A program made the position numbers and the translations under genes. Of a DNA stretch of 49,456 bases, positions 37,101-47,332 are shown one piece after another. Source of the DNA: a virus; the IMG/VR virus record IMGVR_UViG_3300009790_000015, positions 1 through 49,456 of that record; one strand, given 5' to 3'. The notes beneath the pieces were generated by a model that did no database searches, was not told where the DNA came from, and saw only the letters and a list, made by a program, of their open reading frames with translations. Within the stretch, counting starts at the first letter, position 1, and each line of letters opens with the position of its first letter.

Positions 37101-40100
37101 ATAATTCCTCTAATTCTTTATTTATGTTTTCTTTTCTTTTTCTCAGTATTTCTTCTCTTTCCATTCTATATCTAACTTTATCTAATGGAATTCCTAAAAA
37201 TTGTTGTAATGCTCTCCCCTCAAGCGTTCCATAGGGTTCATTAAATGTTTTATCAACAGATCTAACAAGTCTACCAAAAGGGAACATTGTGTAAGCATGA
37301 TAATCAGCAAATCTTTCCCAATCTTTATTAATTAATGCAGTAAATGGTTCTGTCAATCTAGCTATTGGTGGTGTTACTATATTTAAAGGAGCTATAGGAT
37401 AGGGATATTTACCGAAAAATGCCTTATCTCTTTCTTCCTTGTCACCAAGCAACCACTCTCCAGTTTCCTGCATCCAATCGTAAGGAGGTGGAAGTGTTGT
37501 GTCAAATAAGCTATATGCAAAAGCAGTACCAAGAGCCATAACGAACATGTTGATTGCAAAATCATTTTTAAACTTATCAAATTCCTTAGTACCTGGTTCA
37601 AATCCGTAATATTTAGCTTTTCTAAGCATCTCTTTACGAACTCTTACTGAATTAAACACAAATAATTTAAAACGAGATAATGTTTTTCCCAAGGCAGTTC
37701 TCATAAAAGCTGGTCTTGCAGCACTATGATATATAAACTGCGTTGCTTCAACACCTCTAAGACCTGCTTCCATAACTGCTGGATCGTTAATAGAAAGGTC
37801 TAATGCATTCTTACCACCAACTGCTTCCATGTATTCAACTGCATGTGATAAATATGCATCTCTTCTTAATTTACGTTCTGATGTTTGCATAAACCAACCA
37901 GCACTACTATCTATTATTTTATTTACCTTATATTTCCTTGCTATATCAGCAACAGTTTGGTCACTAACATTTGGATCTCTTGCTATTTTCTGACCTAATT
38001 CTTTAAAAAAGTTTTTAAGGTTTTTACCTGCTGCACCTTTAACACTGTTTAAATTAGCATCTAGATTCAATTCGTTAGCAATAAAATTCTCTATAATACC
38101 TTGTTCTGATAAATATGCATCTAAATCTTTCATTGTTTTAACTTCAGTACCATCTTTAAACTTTAATCTATAATTACCATTTAAATCTTTTATAAGATTT
38201 TCAGTAATCCATTTCTTATTATTCACTCTCCTGAAGTTCTTCAATCCAGCTCTAGTAATTGTCATTTGAGTACCACCAAATAAATTACCTGCCATAATCT
38301 TAGGGTGACCTAAAATAGTAATAAGCTGGTATTTAGCTTCACCTCTACCAACTTTATGTATTAATCTAGTTAATGCTTCTGTATGAGCATTCATTTGAGC
38401 ATTATACAATTCAGGATCAGAACTTTTAAGTTTTGGATCTGGAGCATTAGGAATATCTCTAAGACCTGGTATCTTTCTACCAAACTTCTTAAAGTTATTA
38501 CTTCTATTATACCATTTTATAAGAGCTTCATCACTTGTTCTGTAATATAATCTTTTCTTGAACTTAGGATCTGCTTTTATATAAGCTGGTAAATCTGATA
38601 AAAATGTAGTAGGTAATCCCATTGCATCTCTAAAATAAGTCTTTAAATATAAAGCCCAATCAGCAGTATTATCATTAAAGTCTTTACTTTGCTTAAAGTT
38701 TTCTATTTGTTTTCTAAAATACATAGATTGCATAACTTTAGTCTGGGCTCTGATTATATTCTCTTTATATATATTAATTAAATTGTGAGATCTATCCCAT
38801 CCAGGCCTATCACCTGTTCTACCTCTTAAAGAACCAGGAGTATGTCCAAGTAAATCTCCTTGCGGAGTACCTTCATGAATTAACTGTTCTATTATCTTAC
38901 CACCTCTACCACCATCTTGCTGTTGACTTTTATCAACACTAGTTCTAATTCTAAGCTCAGTTAATTGTCTTTCTCTTGGATCTGTAATGCCTTCCAATCT
39001 TTCTTGGATATAATTCTCTATCTCTATTTGAGTTCTTTTGTTTCTACCAAAGTTTAAATGAGGAATATAAGTCTTAGTATCTCTCTTTTTAACACCTTCA
39101 AATTTAGTGTTCTTACCAGATCTATATTGTTCTCTTAATTGTTTATCGGATTTCTTACCTCTATTATTAGATACAAATCTTTCTACTCCAAGCTCATAAA
39201 CATACCTTTGTAATGTCTCAAAAGGTATTCTTGGTGCCTTACCACCTCTTTCTACGCTTGTAAATACCGCTTTTTCGAGAGATTCAAAGTTAAACCTACC
39301 ATTACTACCCCAAGACAAAAAGTTTCCATAATCTTTGTATTTATGATTTTTGTCTACTGATGTCCAATCTCCTTTTTTATCAGTAAAGTAGTTTCCATTC
39401 TTATCTTTTGCATATATAAACTTATCTCCAAATTGGATAAAATCTTTAGTATATAGTTTATCAGTTTTATCTATTAATTGATCTTTAGTGTATTTTTCTT
39501 TACCTATTGTAATAGTATCAGGTAAATCTTTATACTCTTTCATAGACTTATAATCTTTACCTTCTTTTTTAGAAATTACAAGTTCATTAATACTTAATGC
39601 TCTTTTTTCATCTAATCTAAGATGTGGGTATCTTCTTATATTGTTTTCTGGAACATTTTTTAAATCAGATTCCATAGACATATTAGTTTTATGGATATAA
39701 TCTTTAATACCTCCAATTGTACCAGTATATTTCTTAACTCTTTTAAGAACCACACCATCGCTAGTCTTAACATTCTCTAATGTTGAAGTAAAAAACTTAT
39801 TTTCAAATTGCTGCATGTGTAAATCCATATATTCAATAGATGCTCTCCAAGCATTATCAGGTAATTGTGTACCCTTTGATGTAAATCTGTTATCCATATC
39901 CTTAATGTATTCGTTTATAGCCCTTATATCTTTTATATCAATAAGGCTAATATCTTTACCCATAGGACCATCTTTACTTTTAACACCTGAGTCTTTACTC
40001 CATTGAATAAAAAAGTCGTTAAAGTTATCCCTTATCATAGGCACTTTATCTAAATTCTTTTCAAATTCTAATACCAACTGTGCTTCTTTATCAGTAATAG

Positions 40101-43100
40101 CTCTAGACCTTAAGAAATCTATCTCACTATCAGGAACAAGCTTTTTAGTAATAGTTTGCCTTACTTGTTGTTTAGGAGTTCTAGGTGCGTTTGTATATAA
40201 AAAACCACCATCTTCAACTTTTCCTGTTTTAGTGTACTCGTTAAACATTTCATATATCTTTTGATGTGTGTCTACATAATTTTTCAAAGATCTATCGTGT
40301 ACATACTGCGATTGAAACGCTAATCTGTTTCTTATAGTCCCACCTTCTTTATGTAAAAATGGACTTAATAACCATAAATCAAAGTAGTCTTTTAAAAGCT
40401 CTTTAGTTATCAAATTATCTTTACCATATTTCTTACTATATTGATCTGCTTTAACATTTATTCTTAAATTAAATCTTCTAACTGCATCATCAAAAAATGT
40501 ATGACTAGAATTAGTTAAGTTTAATTCTTCTGGAGTAAGCTTTTCTTGTGTCCTAACAAAGTTCTCAGTTTTCTTCTTTATAGATGTAGCTTCTTTTGCT
40601 ATTGGATCTAATAGTTTTTCAATGTATCTAGCTTTAGATTTATCTGAAATACCCATAGCATCCAATGCATCATATATTTCTTGACCTTTCTTAGTAATAG
40701 CATCCCATGATGTTAATTGATGAAAGTCACCTTCAAGTTTAAACCTAGAATCTTTTATGTTATGTGGATTAATTCTAAACCCAGGAGATAATTGATTTAA
40801 CCTATTAACTTGTGATAGCTTTTGTTGATTCTTAATTATAGTATTTTGAACTTTTTCTAAATTCTGTACATAAGAAACAAATGCATCTTCGCCTAATAGC
40901 TTTCCTGTTAATTTACTCTTCTTTATATGATTACCTATAAAACTTGAGAAATTAGAATACTCTGATAAATCACCACTTTGCTCCATTCTTGCAGCAACTT
41001 GTTCCCATGTCATTTTAACATTTGGTTTAGTCATTTGTATTGCACTTGCTATATCTCTATGTAGTGATGTCTGAGCTAATCTCCAATGTAGTAAATCATT
41101 CTTTCTTCCAGTATGATCTATAAAATTACCCTTAGTTTTAAATCCTGTTTTTAATAATAAATCAGGATACGCTGCTGGATCTAAAGACTTAGAGTAATCG
41201 GCTGCATCAGCAGATCTATTGACCATTTCTCTAGCAACCTTAATCATTTCTTTATGTGCATTAGGTTTTAATTCTAAGATAACTTTACCTGCATAAAAAC
41301 CTTTACCTGGAACTTCTGGTAATGTACCTTGATTGTTTTGGTTTTTATTATAAATAGGTATTTCTAATTTACCTTTTAAATTAACATGATCTGCAACTGC
41401 AAGTAAATTGTTCTTAGCAACAATACCAATACCCAATCCTTGATTACCTTTAGCTGCATTATCAGCAACCATTCTTCTCATAGAAGGAGAGAATTTACTT
41501 CCTACATAGCTAAATTCATCTGCTACTTCAGAATCAAACATTCCCTTTCTATCATTAGCTTTATCCTTACCATCTACCCATCTTTTATCTTTGTCAGGTC
41601 CAACTTCCCATTGGTCTTGTTTTTTTCTGAAAGCCTCTACTACTTTTTTAGGCATATTTTGATATATAAAAGTAGAGTCGCTGTCCTTATCAGCCCCACC
41701 TAGGTAAGCATTATCTTTAGCATTAGTTAATATATTGTGACCTTTCTCACCTGTAAATCCATCAAACCTTAACACTCTAGTTCCTGACATACTATCTGAA
41801 GGAACTCTTATAACTAACATTTCAAATGCATCTGGATCTTTTCCTGTCTTTTTAAATTCTTTCCAAGCTTTTCCTAATGTAGTATCTTTTCCATCATATC
41901 TTACTTTCATACCTTTCATACCATCGTTGTATCTAAAATGTCCATCCTTAACATTGTTAGATAATAAAATATGAGGATGCTTAGGAGCCATCCATGTCTT
42001 AGCAGAATATTCATACTTAGGACTTGTTAATCTGTTTAGCATATATTTTCTGTATATATCTTCAAAAAACTTTCTACCATGATGACTAGTCTCTCTTTGA
42101 GACTGAGAAAAATCTGCGACATCTAATATTCTATTGTTTCTATATATATACTGTTCATATTCTTCTTTTGAAAATGTATCTATATCTCTAAGATCTCCGT
42201 CTTTCTCCATGCTAGCCATTTTTCTAGCTAAAATTCTAGCTAACTTTGAATCTCCATGATTAGTAAATACATCGTGTATTATTTCTAAATCTATTTTATC
42301 TAAATCTACATCTTCAAACTTTTCAGATTTGTTCTTTATTATATCTTTAACTCTTTGATTTAATTCTGGATCACCTTTTATATTAGGCAAGTAAACTTCG
42401 TTCCATAATGATTCCATAGCACCAGGAGAATCTAATCTATTAAATGCACCACCTAATTGTTTTGCAATTCTTTGTTTTTTAAGAGATGTTCTAGGATTCT
42501 CGTGAGTATTAAGATTTAATCTTATGTCACTTTCTTTCATGCTAAAAGTGATAAGTTTATCTGAGCCTGTGTGCTTGTATTCACCTCTCTTTAACGCATC
42601 TATATCAAAGTTATTAAATCCATTTTCACCTAGATTACCTGTATGTTTAGCTGCTGATCTCATTATAAGTGCTCTTATACTAGTATCATTCATATACTTT
42701 TGTATTTCTTTAGGAGCAGATGCACCAGCTGCTTTAACAATCATAGTACCATATGGAGTTTTAACTACTATAACTGGCTTATTCATACCTATATTGAATT
42801 CACCTTCTTGTTGGTTTTTCTTAGTTTTAATATAGTCTAACCCAACAGACTTCATCATAGTTTTCATATCTTCTGGTTTAAAATATATAGTACCATCTGT
42901 ATCACTATCATATTTTTTCTCTGCTCCAGTAATATCTTTATAAATCTCTGATTCTACATCATTAAAAATAGCAAAGTCTATTTTACCTCCTAAAGAACCT
43001 TTAGGAAGAGGCATAGATTTATCGTGATATATCTGTTCTCTTTTATTCCATTCTATTACATTCTTAGCATATCCCTTTTTCACTAGATTATGTATTGAAC

Positions 43101-45048
43101 CTAAATCGTTATATCCAGTTTCATACATACTATTTCTTTCAGCTTCAGCTAATACATTAGACTTCCAAGCCTTTTCATGTAAATCTCTTAATGCTTCTGG
43201 ATTCTTTCTTGCATTAGGATAATACTTTATAAAATGCTCTAAACTTTTATTAAAGCTATCTTTTAATTCTTTCCTAGTAGTATGACCACCTCTGGCTAAT
43301 GCATCTATTAATCTCTCTACAGTATATAAATCTTTATCTCCATGATATTTTCTAACTGTAAGAACTCCCTTATCTTTAATACCTCCGAATATATATCTAT
43401 CATGTTGATCTAACTTAACATCAACTTTCCATTGAGCTTCTTTAGTCCATTTTCTAACAGACTCTGGAGCCCAAGGTGTTCCACCTGTAGAATCAGTATT
43501 TAATGGTTTAGCTCTACCAGTAGCTTTTCCATTCTTCATTTCAAACACAGTATCAAATGTTATATACTCTGTATTTTCTAATATATCAGCAGGTCTGTTA
43601 ACTCTTCTATCTCCTATTTGAGCATTCTCAACTAGACCATTAACACCTATTTTATTAACATCAATACCACCTATAACATCTATTTCTGTTTTACCATTCT
43701 TAACAGTATATGTAATTGCAAATACATTCTTTAAACTCTCTCTTTCCTTCATATTTTTAAGATTAGTATTCTCTGGTACTTCAGATTTATTAGGTGTTGT
43801 ATCGTTAGGATTCTCTCGTTTATCAAAATTGTTATTTAACTGATCTACTATATCTTTATGAACATAAAACTTATGTCCTTTACCTTCTACATATGTTAAA
43901 TAAAAATCTTTAGCTTGAGCTCTGTATTCAGCATCAATCATGTCTTGAGTAGGTCTTTCATTTTTACCTAAACCTTCTGAATATTTAATATTCTCTTCAA
44001 CCATGGAATCAACTGCATCTTTATCAAATCCAAATGCTTCCATGTTTCTTCTGTAGTAATTCTTTGCATTACGAGTTACTTCTGAGTTTATATAATCTTT
44101 AGCACCCTTAGAATAATCTCCATAGTTAGGATGTTCCTCTGGTCTAAATATATATTTCTTATCACCATTATACATTAAATCTTTAATGAATTTACCACCT
44201 TCTGTTTCAACAGCAGGTCTTGCATTATATCCAAAAAAACCACCTAGTAATGTTTGATATACAACCATTTCAATAGGTTCATCTTGCAAGTATGTAGGAA
44301 GACCTAACATAGCTGCACCAACAGCACCTTTTAATTGCTGTTCTCCCTTTCTATATTCTAATGGATTTTTAGATTTAAGGTAATTATTAGTAATACGAAG
44401 TTGACCTAATCCACCAAATGCACCACCTGCTATAGCACCATGTACACCAGAATCTATAATTGCATCTGTTCCTTTCCATATACTAGATACAGCACTTGCT
44501 GCACCAAGATGAACAGCTTGATCAAACGCTGCTCTTGGACCTGCACCTTTCTTCATAAACTCTAAGGTATCTATAGCTGTTTTCTTTAATAGCTTATCAG
44601 ATCCTTTCTTAACAAAATCTCCACCCATCATAGGTATTGACCAATGATTAGCTTTACCTGCTATTGCAGCTCCTTGATTTAAATATTTAGGTACAGTAGT
44701 TGCACCAAGCTTAGTTAAACCTTTGGCACCTAATGATAAAGGACCTGCTATAATATTTGGAGCAAAACCTGCTAAATGTCCAAGGGAGTGAGCTATTGCT
44801 TCATAGGTAGTCTTAGGCTCTTTACCACTTAATTTACCTACAGGTAATGTAGTAAATCCTTCTAAGAACCCTAACTGTATTTGTTGTAATGATTTGCGAA
44901 GACTAAAATCATCAGTCTTTCTTTTAAAAGGTATGTCCTGTTGGTTAGCTAACTCCTGTAACTCATCTACTTGTTCATCTGAAAACAAATGCGAGTTGTA
45001 TCTATATTGTCTAACAAGATCGAATACTCTCTCGTTATATTTAGACAT
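37090..45048 (-). CDS. Giant 2652-aa ejection-type protein with RNA polymerase-like DxDxD region
   Basis: The largest gene, 2,652 residues. The N-terminal 280 residues have Gly/Ala-rich hydrophobic stretches (SLGHLAGFAPNIIAGPLSLG; GGAFGGLGQL; YQTLLGGFFGYNARP) typical of internal virion proteins. Around 1079-1126 it reads RVPSDSMSGTRVLRF and, 25 residues on, YLGGADKDSDSTFIY with Asp 1120, 1122 and 1124, spaced like the RxPs...GADFD(I/G)D block of two-barrel RNA polymerases including crAss-like virion RNA polymerases. The middle Gly/Ile and Phe are replaced by Ser and Lys, so activity is uncertain. The last 250 residues contain a membrane-like FAINMFVMALGTAFAYSLF and a Lys/Glu-rich end. Injection with DNA and early transcription are inferred. 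Confidence 0.7.
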   Translation of the reverse strand: MSKYNERVFDLVRQYRYNSHLFSDEQVDELQELANQQDIPFKRKTDDFSLRKSLQQIQLGFLEGFTTLPVGKLSGKEPKTTYEAIAHSLGHLAGFAPNIIAGPLSLGAKGLTKLGATTVPKYLNQGAAIAGKANHWSIPMMGGDFVKKGSDKLLKKTAIDTLEFMKKGAGPRAAFDQAVHLGAASAVSSIWKGTDAIIDSGVHGAIAGGAFGGLGQLRITNNYLKSKNPLEYRKGEQQLKGAVGAAMLGLPTYLQDEPIEMVVYQTLLGGFFGYNARPAVETEGGKFIKDLMYNGDKKYIFRPEEHPNYGDYSKGAKDYINSEVTRNAKNYYRRNMEAFGFDKDAVDSMVEENIKYSEGLGKNERPTQDMIDAEYRAQAKDFYLTYVEGKGHKFYVHKDIVDQLNNNFDKRENPNDTTPNKSEVPENTNLKNMKERESLKNVFAITYTVKNGKTEIDVIGGIDVNKIGVNGLVENAQIGDRRVNRPADILENTEYITFDTVFEMKNGKATGRAKPLNTDSTGGTPWAPESVRKWTKEAQWKVDVKLDQHDRYIFGGIKDKGVLTVRKYHGDKDLYTVERLIDALARGGHTTRKELKDSFNKSLEHFIKYYPNARKNPEALRDLHEKAWKSNVLAEAERNSMYETGYNDLGSIHNLVKKGYAKNVIEWNKREQIYHDKSMPLPKGSLGGKIDFAIFNDVESEIYKDITGAEKKYDSDTDGTIYFKPEDMKTMMKSVGLDYIKTKKNQQEGEFNIGMNKPVIVVKTPYGTMIVKAAGASAPKEIQKYMNDTSIRALIMRSAAKHTGNLGENGFNNFDIDALKRGEYKHTGSDKLITFSMKESDIRLNLNTHENPRTSLKKQRIAKQLGGAFNRLDSPGAMESLWNEVYLPNIKGDPELNQRVKDIIKNKSEKFEDVDLDKIDLEIIHDVFTNHGDSKLARILARKMASMEKDGDLRDIDTFSKEEYEQYIYRNNRILDVADFSQSQRETSHHGRKFFEDIYRKYMLNRLTSPKYEYSAKTWMAPKHPHILLSNNVKDGHFRYNDGMKGMKVRYDGKDTTLGKAWKEFKKTGKDPDAFEMLVIRVPSDSMSGTRVLRFDGFTGEKGHNILTNAKDNAYLGGADKDSDSTFIYQNMPKKVVEAFRKKQDQWEVGPDKDKRWVDGKDKANDRKGMFDSEVADEFSYVGSKFSPSMRRMVADNAAKGNQGLGIGIVAKNNLLAVADHVNLKGKLEIPIYNKNQNNQGTLPEVPGKGFYAGKVILELKPNAHKEMIKVAREMVNRSADAADYSKSLDPAAYPDLLLKTGFKTKGNFIDHTGRKNDLLHWRLAQTSLHRDIASAIQMTKPNVKMTWEQVAARMEQSGDLSEYSNFSSFIGNHIKKSKLTGKLLGEDAFVSYVQNLEKVQNTIIKNQQKLSQVNRLNQLSPGFRINPHNIKDSRFKLEGDFHQLTSWDAITKKGQEIYDALDAMGISDKSKARYIEKLLDPIAKEATSIKKKTENFVRTQEKLTPEELNLTNSSHTFFDDAVRRFNLRINVKADQYSKKYGKDNLITKELLKDYFDLWLLSPFLHKEGGTIRNRLAFQSQYVHDRSLKNYVDTHQKIYEMFNEYTKTGKVEDGGFLYTNAPRTPKQQVRQTITKKLVPDSEIDFLRSRAITDKEAQLVLEFEKNLDKVPMIRDNFNDFFIQWSKDSGVKSKDGPMGKDISLIDIKDIRAINEYIKDMDNRFTSKGTQLPDNAWRASIEYMDLHMQQFENKFFTSTLENVKTSDGVVLKRVKKYTGTIGGIKDYIHKTNMSMESDLKNVPENNIRRYPHLRLDEKRALSINELVISKKEGKDYKSMKEYKDLPDTITIGKEKYTKDQLIDKTDKLYTKDFIQFGDKFIYAKDKNGNYFTDKKGDWTSVDKNHKYKDYGNFLSWGSNGRFNFESLEKAVFTSVERGGKAPRIPFETLQRYVYELGVERFVSNNRGKKSDKQLREQYRSGKNTKFEGVKKRDTKTYIPHLNFGRNKRTQIEIENYIQERLEGITDPRERQLTELRIRTSVDKSQQQDGGRGGKIIEQLIHEGTPQGDLLGHTPGSLRGRTGDRPGWDRSHNLINIYKENIIRAQTKVMQSMYFRKQIENFKQSKDFNDNTADWALYLKTYFRDAMGLPTTFLSDLPAYIKADPKFKKRLYYRTSDEALIKWYNRSNNFKKFGRKIPGLRDIPNAPDPKLKSSDPELYNAQMNAHTEALTRLIHKVGRGEAKYQLITILGHPKIMAGNLFGGTQMTITRAGLKNFRRVNNKKWITENLIKDLNGNYRLKFKDGTEVKTMKDLDAYLSEQGIIENFIANELNLDANLNSVKGAAGKNLKNFFKELGQKIARDPNVSDQTVADIARKYKVNKIIDSSAGWFMQTSERKLRRDAYLSHAVEYMEAVGGKNALDLSINDPAVMEAGLRGVEATQFIYHSAARPAFMRTALGKTLSRFKLFVFNSVRVRKEMLRKAKYYGFEPGTKEFDKFKNDFAINMFVMALGTAFAYSLFDTTLPPPYDWMQETGEWLLGDKEERDKAFFGKYPYPIAPLNIVTPPIARLTEPFTALINKDWERFADYHAYTMFPFGRLVRSVDKTFNEPYGTLEGRALQQFLGIPLDKVRYRMEREEILRKRKENINKELEELYGN

Positions 45049-45072
45049 TTATTATCCCCTATAAGCTATCAA

Positions 45073-45711
45073 TTAAAAATTATCTAAATAATCTTGATAT
45101 GTTCTAGGAGACATACTCATAGAACCAGTGCCTAATCTATTACTCATTCCTAATTGTAATAAATTAGGACTACCTTCTCTTGGTAGTGGTAACCTTGGAG
45201 TAGGAGGTCCTAATCTTAAAGCAGGAGATCCTAATCTTGGAGCACCTGATCCTAACAATAATGTATCTCTTCCTTTATTTATATCTGACATTTTATTCCC
45301 AGCAGCCTTAGCACCTTTTCTTGTTTTCCATAAAGTGTTTGCTCCTTTTACTGCTGCTATTCCATATTTAAAAGGTACTGCAAATCCTGCCGCTGTACCG
45401 ATATTACCCCATGTTTTATCAAGGCTTGATTCACCAAAGTATTCTTCTCCTATTGAAGTAGGTCTCCATTTATCAGGAACAAGTCCTAATGTTGCTGAAT
45501 CTGCAAAATCAAATAATGCTTTTCTAACTGGTTTAGATTTTGGTGTTAGATCTGTACCAAATTGGGCAGCTAACATAGCTACATTTTCTAAATCTTTTCT
45601 AGGTAAATAATCTAAATCACCTCTGTTAAATCTATCTGTTAATTCACGAACAGCTTTAAGTTGTCTGTATTGAGGTGTGAAAGATTCTGGGGATACATTT
45701 ATTCCTGCCAT
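45073..45711 (-). CDS. Virion or ejection protein sharing the giant protein's N-terminal module (212 aa)
   Basis: 212 residues. Residues about 35-120 (LENVAMLAAQFGTDL, RKALFDFADSATLGLVP, TWGNIGTAAGFAVPF) resemble the first 105 residues of the neighbouring giant protein (VDELQELANQQDIPF, RKSLQQIQLGFLEGFTTLP, AIAHSLGHLAGFAP). After a basic hinge comes a Pro/Arg/Leu-Gly repeat region (GAPRLGSPALRLGPP and more). Both probably enter the particle through this shared module and may line or open the ejection channel. Confidence 0.65.
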   Translation of the reverse strand: MAGINVSPESFTPQYRQLKAVRELTDRFNRGDLDYLPRKDLENVAMLAAQFGTDLTPKSKPVRKALFDFADSATLGLVPDKWRPTSIGEEYFGESSLDKTWGNIGTAAGFAVPFKYGIAAVKGANTLWKTRKGAKAAGNKMSDINKGRDTLLLGSGAPRLGSPALRLGPPTPRLPLPREGSPNLLQLGMSNRLGTGSMSMSPRTYQDYLDNF

Positions 45712-45712
45712 A

Positions 45713-46225
45713 TTAAAATCCTTGTTGTGTAATTTTTATTAAATCCAATAAACTATTATAATCCATTCCTTCAGGATTATTAAGATAACCACTTTGAATC
45801 ATTTGATTTAAAGTATTCATATCCATACCTTTTAAATCTTCTGGTAATATCTCATCATATTCTGGTTTACCACCAGCATAATCTTCATCTGTTGGAGCCC
45901 AAGGGTTAAGTCTTTGATTCCATCTTTGTCCCAATCCAGTTGTCCAATCATCATAAGATTTTCCACCAAATAAAACATCTCCAAGACCTAAATCTTGTTT
46001 TTCTTTAACATCTTTTAATTTTTCATTAAAGTCAGATTTTTGTTTCTGTATATTAGCCCACTTACCTAATACATTTTGCTGAGCATCATAATTGCCTTTA
46101 GTAATATCCCAAAGATTGTTATACTGAGTCTTTTTAAAATCTAAATCAGCAGTAAATTTCTCATCTTGTGATCTTCTATTTCTCTCAGCTTCTGCTGCTC
46201 CGTATATATAATCTCCTATTGCCAT
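45713..46225 (-). CDS. Virion-associated helical protein (170 aa)
   Basis: 170 residues: MAIGDYIYGAAEAERNRRSQDE and a long charged helix (FNEKLKDVKEKQDLG), then a Trp/Pro-rich middle (WTTGLGQRWNQRLNPWAPTD) and a C-terminal acidic helix (LPEDLKGMDMNTLNQMIQSG). It lies in the block of proteins between the tail hub and the giant protein, where podoviruses keep internal virion proteins. Family not recognised. Confidence 0.6.
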   Translation of the reverse strand: MAIGDYIYGAAEAERNRRSQDEKFTADLDFKKTQYNNLWDITKGNYDAQQNVLGKWANIQKQKSDFNEKLKDVKEKQDLGLGDVLFGGKSYDDWTTGLGQRWNQRLNPWAPTDEDYAGGKPEYDEILPEDLKGMDMNTLNQMIQSGYLNNPEGMDYNSLLDLIKITQQGF

Positions 46226-46242
46226 ACTTCTCCTTTAAAATA

Positions 46243-47076
46243 TTAATTAAACATTGGACTATTTCTATATACCATATTTAATGGATTTCCTCCACCACCA
46301 TATGAATAAATAGAACTACTTAATCCAGAAACATTTCCAGATTGTACAAAATTATTATTAAAAACTGGCGAAGAATCATTACTTGATCCTTGAAAATTAC
46401 CACCGCCATAATGATTACTAAACGCATTGTTTAATAAATTATTACCACTAAATCCACCTTTAATTCCTTGTCCTGCATTTTGTGCAAATGATTTAACACC
46501 ACTTAAAAGTCCGCCACCTCCTCCAGCTTTAGGCACTATAGCTTCAGATAGTTTACCACCTATAGCTCCTATAGAGGGACCTAAAAATCCTCCCATTAAA
46601 CCACCAGCAAAGCTTAATTTAGCTGATTTAGCTTGTTGTCTAGCTTGTTGGTTAGCTTGTGCTCTTTGTCTAAATAAAGAATTAAGTGAATTCCTTAAAC
46701 TCCCAGACTGAGCTTGCATTTGACCAGCTTGTGATAAAAAACTACCTGCTTGACCTTGCTGAGCCATCATTTGATTAGCGTAATTCTTTTGAACTTGATT
46801 TCTAATCATACCAGAACTATCCATACCTGCTGGTGTAAACGCTTGTCCAGATCTTGCAGCTTGTCTTTGTGATAATACCCCTTGATTAGCTTGTATATCA
46901 AATGCATCTTCCATAGCATTCTGCTTAAACATTTGATTTCTATTGCTAGTTGGATCCCATAATTGTTGAGACCGCATAAAAGAAGTATTAGAATAATCAG
47001 CTAATTGATTAGCATTACCTGCTTGACCGTATTTATCTATTGGACTGTTATCTATTACTGGACTAAATAATCCCAT
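46243..47076 (-). CDS. Gln/Gly-rich DNA-ejection-type protein (277 aa)
   Basis: 277 residues of low complexity: MGLFSPVIDNSPIDKYG start, a Gln/Ala/Arg-rich helical zone (FRQRAQANQQARQQAKSAKL), a Gly-rich hydrophobic stretch (LSFAGGLMGGFLGPSIGAIGG) and an Asn/Ser/Gly-rich end. Long Gln-rich helices followed by a membrane-active Gly segment are typical of proteins ejected into the host envelope. ATG follows a good ribosome site. Inference by composition and order. Confidence 0.65.
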   Translation of the reverse strand: MGLFSPVIDNSPIDKYGQAGNANQLADYSNTSFMRSQQLWDPTSNRNQMFKQNAMEDAFDIQANQGVLSQRQAARSGQAFTPAGMDSSGMIRNQVQKNYANQMMAQQGQAGSFLSQAGQMQAQSGSLRNSLNSLFRQRAQANQQARQQAKSAKLSFAGGLMGGFLGPSIGAIGGKLSEAIVPKAGGGGGLLSGVKSFAQNAGQGIKGGFSGNNLLNNAFSNHYGGGNFQGSSNDSSPVFNNNFVQSGNVSGLSSSIYSYGGGGNPLNMVYRNSPMFN

Positions 47077-47077
47077 C

Positions 47078-47332
47078 TTACCTCTTTTCTATCATTGTAA
47101 AACCAGAAAGCTCAAACCAACCTTCATCTGTTCTTACTTCAATTGCGACTGTTCTATCTGATTTTTTGTTAACTCTTATATTACCTGCTTTACCAGAACC
47201 TTCTGAGAAAGTATCATCAGAAGCTACATTTACAGCGTCTATTAATTCATTAATATCGTCATAAATGCTATTTATTACAAGTTGTAATTTAGGATCATCT
47301 ACTCTTGGAGCTATTTTTTTACTTTTAGACAC
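47078..47332 (-). CDS. Small structural protein next to the tail hub (84 aa)
   Basis: 84 residues from a GTG at 47332 that overlaps the hub stop (TAGTG). The first half is helical (DPKLQLVINSIYDDINELIDAVN), the second beta-type (GNIRVNKKSDRTVAIEVRTDEGWFEL). Short proteins of this layout, an N-terminal dimer helix and then IRV...y.i...t.eGW.., are common beside tail genes in phages and may be fibre-like trimer pieces. Role unknown. Confidence 0.6.
   Translation of the reverse strand: MSKSKKIAPRVDDPKLQLVINSIYDDINELIDAVNVASDDTFSEGSGKAGNIRVNKKSDRTVAIEVRTDEGWFELSGFTMIEKR

Noticed and set aside
45128-45610. 160-codon plus-strand frame opposite the 212-aa virion gene
   Set aside because: Mirror frame of a low-complexity Pro/Leu-Gly repeat region, against the transcription direction of the whole arm.
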